In this document: one piece after another, positions 1-4,880 of the stretch | Layout: every line of letters begins with the position of its first letter | Position numbering within the stretch: the stretch's first letter is position 1 | From: an uncultured Erythrobacter sp. | Lineage (GTDB): Bacteria; Pseudomonadota; Alphaproteobacteria; Sphingomonadales; Sphingomonadaceae | DNA length: 8,954 bases | Assembly (NCBI GenBank): GCA_947258465.1 | Contig: CAMYIQ010000086.1 | Location: forward strand, 1-8,954 | Direction of reading: 5' to 3' | Made by a program: the position numbers and the translations under genes | The notes under the pieces: model-generated | Database searches by the model: none | The model's input: the letters and a program-made list of their open reading frames with translations, nothing else | What the model was told of the DNA's origin: nothing

Positions 1-103
1 CGCCTGCGCGCCGCTGGACGATACGCCCGAGGGCTGGCCGAAGTTCAAGGGGATGGCGCCGGGCGCGCTGGCCTGGCTGCGCGCGGGGGCCGATGGTGGC
101 TGA
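1..103 (+). CDS. C-terminal end of an unidentified protein (5' end outside window)
   Basis: Frame 2 is open from the left edge to a TGA at 101-103 and gives 33 residues ending LAWLRAGADGG. The composition (CAPLDDTPEGWPKFKGMAP) looks like a real protein tail, not a shadow frame. No plausible gene overlaps it, and the next gene starts 120 bp downstream on the same strand. I do not recognise the family from so short a tail, and no catalytic motif is visible. The 104-223 gap that follows holds nothing I can name apart from the ribosome binding site of the next gene. Confidence 0.6.
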   Translation, partial: ACAPLDDTPEGWPKFKGMAPGALAWLRAGADGG

Positions 104-211
104 ACCGCGCCGCGTGCGGCAAGCGCCTCGTGCAACAGCCGATGCGCATGGCGCTCGCATGGCTGCGCGCAAGCGGCTATAAGGCGTGCTCGGGCGAGCC
201 GCCCCGCATAC

Positions 212-216
212 GGGAG
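212..216 (+). promoter_or_regulatory. Ribosome binding site for the GNAT gene
   Basis: GGGAG lies 7 nt before a GTG at 224. No ATG occurs in this frame between the upstream stop (101-103) and 224, so this site supports the GTG start. Confidence 0.55.
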
Positions 217-223
217 CTTCGGA

Positions 224-871
224 GTGGACGACAAACGCACAGTGCCCGCCGACCCGCGCTGGCAGGGGACAGGCGATACGGCGCTGATCGTCACGCGGCT
301 GGAGGACGGCCGCGAAATCTGCATCCGCACCGTATCCCCGGGCGACGAGGCGCGCCTGCGCGAGGGGATTGCGCGGATGAGCCCGCGCTCGCGCTATCTG
401 CGGTTCTTTTCCGGTGCCACCACGCCGCCCGACTGGGTGATCGAGCGGCTGCTCGATGTCGATGGCGTGCTGCATCTCGCCTGGGGGGCGATCGACCTGT
501 CGGACCCGGCGCAGCCCGCCATGGGCGTGGTCCATGCCATGCGGCCCGATGCGGGCGACCGGGTGGCGGAATTTTCGGTCGGAGTGGTCGACGACTATCA
601 CGGGCTCGGCCTGGGGCGCTTGCTGGCGGCGACGCTGCTGCTGGATACGCGCGACGATGCGCTGGAGGCGCTGACCGCGCATGTGCTTTACGAGAACACG
701 GCGGCGATGAACTTCATCCGGCGGCTGGGCGGGCAACGCGTGGCGCAGGACGGGCCGACGCTGGAATACCGGCTCGATATCGCAGAGGCGCTCGCCCGGC
801 TGCGGCAGGAGCAGGACCCGCCGGGCCTGGCCGATATCTTCGCCCATTTCGACGCTTCGGAAGCTGCCTAG
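224..871 (+). CDS. GNAT-family N-acetyltransferase
   Basis: This 215-residue protein is a probable cytoplasmic acetyl-CoA-dependent N-acetyltransferase; the substrate cannot be told from sequence. Near the N terminus it has IRTVSPGDEARL followed by MSPRSRYLRFF. That pattern is common in GNAT enzymes, including the GNAT domains found in protein lysine acetyltransferases. The acetyl-CoA pyrophosphate-binding motif A is visible as EFSVGVVDDYHGLGLGRLL, with the glycine-rich loop at about residues 126-131. It is followed by the usual helix and the YENTAAMNFIRRLG segment typical of GNAT motif B. The GTG start is supported by GGGAG 7 nt upstream, and the stop is TAG. It stands alone, convergent with the tad operon. 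A longer overlapping frame (130-966) has no protein-like features and is a shadow. The family call is firm; the specific role is unknown. Confidence 0.88.
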   Translation: MDDKRTVPADPRWQGTGDTALIVTRLEDGREICIRTVSPGDEARLREGIARMSPRSRYLRFFSGATTPPDWVIERLLDVDGVLHLAWGAIDLSDPAQPAMGVVHAMRPDAGDRVAEFSVGVVDDYHGLGLGRLLAATLLLDTRDDALEALTAHVLYENTAAMNFIRRLGGQRVAQDGPTLEYRLDIAEALARLRQEQDPPGLADIFAHFDASEAA

Positions 872-928
872 GCCCGATCGCCCGCGCGAGGATCGCAGCC
901 CGCCGTGCCACGTGGGCGCAGGGGCAGG

Positions 929-1564
929 TCAGCAGGTCATTGTCCGGAGATTCTGTGTATTGGTGATGTCGTTGTTCTGCCGCCCGCGGACGTTGAAGGC
1001 GCTTTCGTAGCGGATCGTCGGCGGGTCGAAAAAGCCAGTCGAGACGAGCGGCTGGTAATCGTAGGTCGCCTCGACGAACATCACCGCCGTATCCTCAAGC
1101 GCGGTGATCTTGTCGCTCCCGGTGCCGAGGCCATCCTTGAGGCTATCGTCGTCGACCCCGTCGCCTTCCTCGCCGTAGAGGGGGTCCACCGCCGTATCGT
1201 CGCCCCAGCAGCGTTGCCAGACGATCGTCTGCCCCTCATCCGATCCGGTCTCGCCATTGTGTTCGAGGCTGGAGAGCACGACACGGCCATTGGCCTTGAA
1301 GTCGAGGCTGGCGCCGACAAATTCCGCGCCGGTGAAGACCTCGTAGATATTGGCCTCGTCGATCCCGGTGGTGACGCGCCCGGCATTGTCGGCCACAGTC
1401 ATCGCCATCTGGCTGACGCGCAAATGGGCGAGCGCGAGGTTCGACAGCTCAAGCCCGGTGAGCACGAGCGTGAGGAAGATCGGCGCGGCAAAGGCGAATT
1501 CGGTCAGCGCCAGCCCGCGCGTGTCGCGCCGCAGCGCACGCAAGGATCGCAGCGTCCTAAGCAC
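929..1564 (-). CDS. TadE-like pilus assembly pseudopilin (third gene of operon)
   Basis: This 211-residue protein is a probable membrane-anchored minor pseudopilin of a Tad/Flp-type pilus. After a basic N terminus (LRALRRDTR) comes G17, then LALTEF. This matches the prepilin-like cleavage pattern: glycine at -1, glutamate at +5 (E22) and an aromatic at +6. A hydrophobic segment of about 22 residues follows (FAAPIFLTLVLTGLELSNLALA). In known Tad systems such proteins are cut by a dedicated prepilin peptidase (TadV/CpaA type). The rest is an extracytoplasmic domain with an acidic Gly/Asp stretch around residues 125-150 and a cysteine as the last residue. The start is GTG at 1564; it overlaps the end of the preceding tadE by 8 bp (GTGCTTAG), implying coupled translation. 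No earlier ATG is available, and the next Met is past the membrane segment. TadF is an alternative name; the two are hard to separate by eye. Confidence 0.85.
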   Translation of the reverse strand: MLRTLRSLRALRRDTRGLALTEFAFAAPIFLTLVLTGLELSNLALAHLRVSQMAMTVADNAGRVTTGIDEANIYEVFTGAEFVGASLDFKANGRVVLSSLEHNGETGSDEGQTIVWQRCWGDDTAVDPLYGEEGDGVDDDSLKDGLGTGSDKITALEDTAVMFVEATYDYQPLVSTGFFDPPTIRYESAFNVRGRQNNDITNTQNLRTMTC

Positions 1565-2177
1565 AGATCACCGCCGCAGTCGCCTGCTGGTCGTAGGGCT
1601 GGTTACGCACCGCAGTCTGCAGCGAATATTCGATCGTCGACCCTACCCCGGGCAGGAACCCGTCGAGCGGCAGGATGCGCGGCGCGCTGACATCGGCCGT
1701 GTAGAGCACGACGTCATCCGCGCCGCCATTGCCTGTTTTGCCTGCATCGGTGTCGAAGCTGCCATTGCCATTGGCATCTTCGAAACAATCGCCGTCCGCG
1801 GCATCGAACTGGCCGTTTCCATTGTGATCGGTCATCAGCTTTTCCGGATTACCGATGGACGAGAAATCGAAATAGCTCTTCTGCGTTACGGTAATGGTCG
1901 CATTCGGCGCGACATTCTTGACCTGTTCCTCGATCAGATTCTCGACCTGCTCTTCGACGGTGCTGCCCGGCACGTTGATAATGGGGAATTCGACCGCCGC
2001 AGTACGCGCCGCATCGTTGAGCGCGCCCTGCATGGTCGAACGGACATAGCTGTCGTACCCCAGTTCGAGCCCGCCCATCAGCAGCAGCAGCATAGGCCCG
2101 CTGATGATCGCGAATTCGACAATCGTGGCACCGCGCTGGTCGCGCCGCAGATGACGGATGACAGGTGGCAGCCGCAT
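1557..2177 (-). CDS. TadE-like pseudopilin with calcium-loop-like repeats (second gene of operon)
   Basis: This 206-residue protein is a probable minor pseudopilin of a Tad/Flp-type system. The N terminus has a basic patch, then G16, then ATIVEF with glutamate at +5 (E21) after the predicted cleavage glycine. A hydrophobic helix follows (about residues 19-37). The mature part includes a Val/Glu-rich helix (about 73-90). It also has two Asp/Asn-Gly loops: D117-x-N119-x-N121-x-x-x-D125 and D134-x-N136-x-N138-x-x-x-D142, which resemble EF-hand or dockerin calcium loops. The ATG at 2177 overlaps the stop of tadG by one base (TGATG). The frame stays open upstream to about 2579, but that part lies inside tadG and is not protein-like. 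GAGG lies 11 nt before the ATG, so re-initiation or coupling to tadG is likely. It overlaps the next gene by 8 bp. Confidence 0.87.
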   Translation of the reverse strand: MRLPPVIRHLRRDQRGATIVEFAIISGPMLLLLMGGLELGYDSYVRSTMQGALNDAARTAAVEFPIINVPGSTVEEQVENLIEEQVKNVAPNATITVTQKSYFDFSSIGNPEKLMTDHNGNGQFDAADGDCFEDANGNGSFDTDAGKTGNGGADDVVLYTADVSAPRILPLDGFLPGVGSTIEYSLQTAVRNQPYDQQATAAVICA

Positions 2178-3787
2178 CAGCGCGTCAGCCTCAGATTGCC
2201 GATGCCGCGCCCGATATTCTCGAACACCTCTTCGAGATCGGAACCGTCCGAAGTATAGAAATGCGCCGCACTCGTCGCGCAATCGTCGATATCGTCGGTC
2301 GCTGTCACGTCGAGCGCAATCACCCAGATCGTCGTCCCGGTGGCCCTCACCCGGTCGCAGATCGCGTTGAAACGGGCGATGTGCTTCGCGCCCTGCGATC
2401 CGGACCCGGTCAGACGGTCGTGATAGCGCTGGATACCGAAGGCGGAATAGAGCCTGTCGCCTGTACCGAGTTCGCCGTCGGTCATGAAGACCAGGTGCCG
2501 GTTGACCGGCACGAGACCATGCGATGTCGGATTGTCGGCAGAGAACATGCCGGTGGGCGAGAGAAACCGCGCGCCCCACAGAAGACCGATATCGTGATAG
2601 GTACCGCCGGTTACATTGCTGGTGGATGCGTTGACCGCGTTCTGGAATCCTCGCTCCGTATTGTATTTCTTAAGCTTTCGCGATTCCGATGGGCAGCCGT
2701 CCTGCGATTCCCCTTCTTGGCTGACGGGATCGTACCGGCCCCACTGCAAGGCCGTATCGCTGCCACGGGCCGCAACCGCATCGATATCTTGCTGGCTCAC
2801 GGTCTGGAGGATCGTCACGGGATCTTCTGCCTGGCCGACGCTGGAGCGCTCCTCGATACAGCCTATGCCGCTTATGCGGAAGTCGCGTTTGTTTTCGTTT
2901 ACCGTGTTGCCGGAGGAAGCCCAAGGGGTATCGTTGATGTCGACCGTCCGGTACTCATATGTCGAAGACGGGTTATAGACCCGGGTCCGGCGGGTGCTCG
3001 ATTGGTACGTGTAACCGCTGCTCTGCGTGTCGCCATAGCTGTCGTAGGTGTTGGTCGTGCAGCTATCCTGATACCAATACCAACCACTCTTGTACTGCGT
3101 GCACACCCGTTGTTCGTAAACTCTCTTATGGTGTTGCTGGTTTCGCAGGATATCGCGATTCTTCAAGCGACGCGCGACATTGACGGTGTGCGAGTAGGAT
3201 ACGATGCCGAACCGGGTAATCGATCCGTTGCCGGAATCGTCGAGAGCACGGTAGAGTCCGGCCGTCCCGTCGCGCAGAAGTTCGATTTTCTTCTTGCTTC
3301 CACCGGTCGAAGGAGGGTCGTTCATCGACCCGGTGGTGTCGAGCACCAGCATCACATCGTTGTGGCCAAGATCGCGCTTGGCGTCGCAATTGGCCTTGAT
3401 CCCGATCGTGTCGAAGCCGAAAATATGCATCAGCGACGTGGGAACATCCGCAGTTGCGCTGCCGACGATCTGGGCATTGTCGTTCGGGTCTTGGTCGACA
3501 GTGAACACAGGGTTCGGAGAGCCCATCAGGCCAGCGGGATAATTGAAGTCGAAGAACTTGCGTGCTTCGGTTTCATTGGCGTCGGTCCAGGAGTTGCCGT
3601 CCATCGACTGACGACCCGCCAGCACCGCAGCATCGCAGGCGTTTTGCAGCTTGGCCTTGGCCATATAAGCGATGCTCAAATCCAGACCGCTACCGATGAC
3701 GATGGTGAGCGGAATCAAGGCGGCGGCGAAAATCGCCAGCGTGTTGCCTTTCTGATCCGCTATAAGCTTTCGGAAAAAGCCCGTCAT
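2177..3787 (-). CDS. TadG-like protein with von Willebrand factor A domain (first gene of operon)
   Basis: This 536-residue, probably membrane-anchored extracytoplasmic protein is related to TadG of Tad/Flp pilus systems. Residues 1-42 form a Tad-type N terminus: a basic start, G14-NTLAIF, and one membrane segment (about 17-40). It lacks the glutamate at +5 seen in the two TadE proteins. Residues 144 to about 525 form a VWA domain. The metal-ion-dependent adhesion site is visible as D150-T-T152-G-S154, T393 in TGGTYHDIG, and D437 in MTDGE. DxTxS in place of DxSxS is usual for TadG-like proteins. Between strand FGIVSYS (193-199) and T393 is a long insertion. Its first part (224-279) is very Tyr-rich and has C229 and C243, a possible disulfide. 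The start is ATG at 3787 with AGGGA 7 nt upstream. It ends LRLTR with a TGA sharing one base with the next ATG. Adhesion or pilus-anchoring is inferred from the family. Confidence 0.88.
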   Translation of the reverse strand: MTGFFRKLIADQKGNTLAIFAAALIPLTIVIGSGLDLSIAYMAKAKLQNACDAAVLAGRQSMDGNSWTDANETEARKFFDFNYPAGLMGSPNPVFTVDQDPNDNAQIVGSATADVPTSLMHIFGFDTIGIKANCDAKRDLGHNDVMLVLDTTGSMNDPPSTGGSKKKIELLRDGTAGLYRALDDSGNGSITRFGIVSYSHTVNVARRLKNRDILRNQQHHKRVYEQRVCTQYKSGWYWYQDSCTTNTYDSYGDTQSSGYTYQSSTRRTRVYNPSSTYEYRTVDINDTPWASSGNTVNENKRDFRISGIGCIEERSSVGQAEDPVTILQTVSQQDIDAVAARGSDTALQWGRYDPVSQEGESQDGCPSESRKLKKYNTERGFQNAVNASTSNVTGGTYHDIGLLWGARFLSPTGMFSADNPTSHGLVPVNRHLVFMTDGELGTGDRLYSAFGIQRYHDRLTGSGSQGAKHIARFNAICDRVRATGTTIWVIALDVTATDDIDDCATSAAHFYTSDGSDLEEVFENIGRGIGNLRLTR

Positions 3788-3794
3788 TCCGTTG

Positions 3795-3799
3795 TCCCT
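3795..3799 (-). promoter_or_regulatory. Ribosome binding site for tadG
   Basis: On the minus strand AGGGA lies 7 nt before the ATG at 3787-3785. This is the clearest Shine-Dalgarno site in the window and fixes the tadG start. Confidence 0.65.
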
Positions 3800-3849
3800 G
3801 TTCAGCCCATCAGGCCCTATCCAGGGAAAACAGAAACAATCCGGAACTT

Positions 3850-3880
3850 ATTATGGTTTACGCCCGGTAAAGCATATCAA
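3850..3880 (-). promoter_or_regulatory. Possible promoter of the tad operon
   Basis: In the AT-richer stretch between lysR and tadG the minus strand reads TTGATA (3880-3875) and, 19 nt later, CATAAT (3855-3850). These resemble sigma-70 -35 and -10 boxes with a spacer one or two bases too long. An inverted repeat lies between them and overlaps both (see next entry). The position, about 63 nt before the tadG ATG, is reasonable. The match is moderate, and alphaproteobacterial promoters are hard to call by eye. Confidence 0.3.
3852..3876. repeat. Inverted repeat upstream of tadG, operator candidate
   Basis: TATGGTTTAC (3852-3861) and GTAAAGCATA (3867-3876) are inverted copies with 10-base arms, one mismatch and a 5-nt centre (GCCCG). 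No T-run follows on either strand, so it does not look like a terminator. Its place between promoter-like boxes suits a regulator binding site; the protein that would bind is unknown. Confidence 0.5.
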
Positions 3881-3930
3881 AACCATTAGATAACAACGGT
3901 TTGGCGCCAGGCACAGTAATCGCAGCCGGT

Positions 3931-3959
3931 CGCCGAAAGGCTCTCACCCCGCCGAAAGG
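3931..3959. repeat. 10-bp direct repeat at the 3' end of lysR
   Basis: CGCCGAAAGG occurs at 3931-3940 and again at 3950-3959. The second copy lies in the last codons of lysR and the first lies just past its stop. The offset is 19 bp, so it is not an in-frame duplication. It may be chance or the trace of a small slippage event. Confidence 0.35.
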
Positions 3960-4744
3960 AACGATACCAGAGACTTGACCTTCTTGGTCCGCCATTGCGG
4001 TGTCGGGGCCACCAGCCAATAGGCGCGCGTCCCGGTGTGCGGTCCGTCGAGCACCTCGAGCTTGCCGGCCTCGATCGAGTCCTTTGCCAGAAGCTCGGGC
4101 AGAATTGCCTTGCCCAGGCCGGCCAGGGCCGAGGACAAAGCCTGCCCTGCATTGGAAACCGTCACATGCGCCGTCATGCCATCCTGCAGCGGAAGGCCCC
4201 AGTCGATCCACTGGTCGGGCGCGCCGCCCTGATCCTCGGGCCGCGCCACGGTGACACGGCGCGCTTCGTCCAGCTCGATGCCTTGCAGGTCGCCCGGCCC
4301 GTCGACCAGGCGAATCGCACAATCGAGATTCGTTTCGGTGAAGTCGGCGTTTTCGTCTGCGACGAAAGTGAATTTGATGTCCGGATTGGCTTCCCCGAAC
4401 TTCGCGAGGCGCGGTGCCAACCACTGGGCATAGAATTCGCGCGGGCAGGCGATGGTATAGCTGTCGGATGCCTGCCCCGCCTGCATCGCCGAAACGCTTT
4501 CCTCGAATTTGAGGAAACCCTCTCGCAGCGCATCGAGCCCGGCTGCCCCTTCCTGCGTCAGTTCCAGCCCCTTGCTGGTACGGCGAAACAGCACCGTGCC
4601 GAGATGATCCTCCAGCGCGCGAATCTGCTGGCCGACCGCTGCCGGGGTCACCGCCAGCTCGTCCGCGGCGCGGGTGAAGGACAAATGCCTGGCGGCAGCA
4701 TCGTAGACGCGCAGGGCGTTCAGGGGCAGATGGGTACGCTTCAT
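3944..4744 (-). CDS. LysR-type transcriptional regulator, GcvA/AmpR-like
   Basis: This 266-residue cytoplasmic DNA-binding regulator opens with HLPLNALRVYDAAARHLSFT. It continues through the winged helix-turn-helix (RAADELAVTPAAVGQQIRAL, then EDHLGTVLFRR). This N terminus is the GcvA/AmpR type, with the recognition helix around residues 28-48. A substrate-binding domain follows from about residue 90 to the end. It is rather short; relatives are commonly nearer 300 residues. The chosen ATG (4744) places the start a few residues before LPLNALR, as in relatives. An in-frame ATG at 4759 would add five residues. Neither has a visible Shine-Dalgarno site. The frame is open much further upstream, but that part is antisense to ppk and not real. 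It is divergent from ppk and precedes the tad operon on the same strand, so it could act on either neighbour. LysR regulators often control the divergent gene, but the target and inducer are unknown. Confidence 0.88.
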   Translation of the reverse strand: MKRTHLPLNALRVYDAAARHLSFTRAADELAVTPAAVGQQIRALEDHLGTVLFRRTSKGLELTQEGAAGLDALREGFLKFEESVSAMQAGQASDSYTIACPREFYAQWLAPRLAKFGEANPDIKFTFVADENADFTETNLDCAIRLVDGPGDLQGIELDEARRVTVARPEDQGGAPDQWIDWGLPLQDGMTAHVTVSNAGQALSSALAGLGKAILPELLAKDSIEAGKLEVLDGPHTGTRAYWLVAPTPQWRTKKVKSLVSFLSAG

Positions 4745-4790
4745 GGTGCGATGCGACATAAATGCGGCACGCGCAGGAAACAAGGTGCGT

Positions 4791-4797
4791 CTGTCAA
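4791..4797. promoter_or_regulatory. Isolated Pho-box-like half site, also a -35-like TTGACA on the minus strand
   Basis: CTGTCAA matches 6 of 7 bases of the PhoB half site CTGTCAT. Read on the minus strand, 4797-4792 is TTGACA, a perfect -35 hexamer pointing toward lysR. No good -10 sits at 16-18 nt (17 nt gives GCGCGT), so the lysR promoter is not established. Confidence 0.25.
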
Positions 4798-4827
4798 CCC
4801 TTTCCTTTAGCGCGCCTTTCGAGCATC

Positions 4828-4845
4828 CTGTAACCCGACCGTCAC
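4828..4845 (+). promoter_or_regulatory. Candidate Pho box (PhoB binding site) upstream of ppk
   Basis: CTGTAAC, a 4-nt spacer (CCGA) and CCGTCAC form the 7+4+7 layout of a Pho box. The half sites match CTGTCAT and CTGTCAC at 5 and 6 of 7 positions. The site ends 31 nt before the ppk ATG. PhoB control of ppk is known in other proteobacteria, so position and gene agree. No clear -10 box is seen at the expected distance downstream, which weakens the call. Confidence 0.45.
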
Positions 4846-4856
4846 AATCGAGGCCC

Positions 4857-4880
4857 ATGGCCCCAACCGTACCCGCATGA
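4857..4880 (+). other. Seven-codon mini-ORF overlapping the ppk start
   Basis: ATG at 4857 opens a short frame (MAPTVPA) whose TGA (4878-4880) overlaps the ppk ATG as ATGA. GAGG at 4850-4853 precedes it, but only 3 nt away, which is closer than usual. ppk itself has no Shine-Dalgarno site near its ATG, so translation arriving from this frame could help start ppk. It may equally be chance. Confidence 0.2.

Noticed and set aside
872..928. Terminator between the GNAT gene and tadE
   Set aside because: Only a 5-bp inverted repeat (CGATC at 875-879, GATCG at 891-895) with an 11-nt loop and no T-run was found.
130..966. 278-codon + strand frame overlapping the GNAT gene
   Set aside because: It is Arg/Ala/Gly-rich and low in complexity. 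The GNAT frame has a ribosome site and an acetyl-CoA binding motif.
1350..2258. 302-codon + strand frame over the tadE genes
   Set aside because: It lies antisense to two genes with clear pseudopilin signatures and shows no protein motif of its own.
2178..2579. N-terminal extension of the second pilus gene
   Set aside because: The stretch is inside tadG and not protein-like; the real start is the ATG in TGATG followed by a normal pseudopilin N terminus.
2165..3889. 574-codon open frame on the + strand, antisense to tadG
   Set aside because: It mirrors tadG codon use in high-GC DNA, shows no domain or ribosome site, and lies opposite a protein with clear TadG and VWA motifs.
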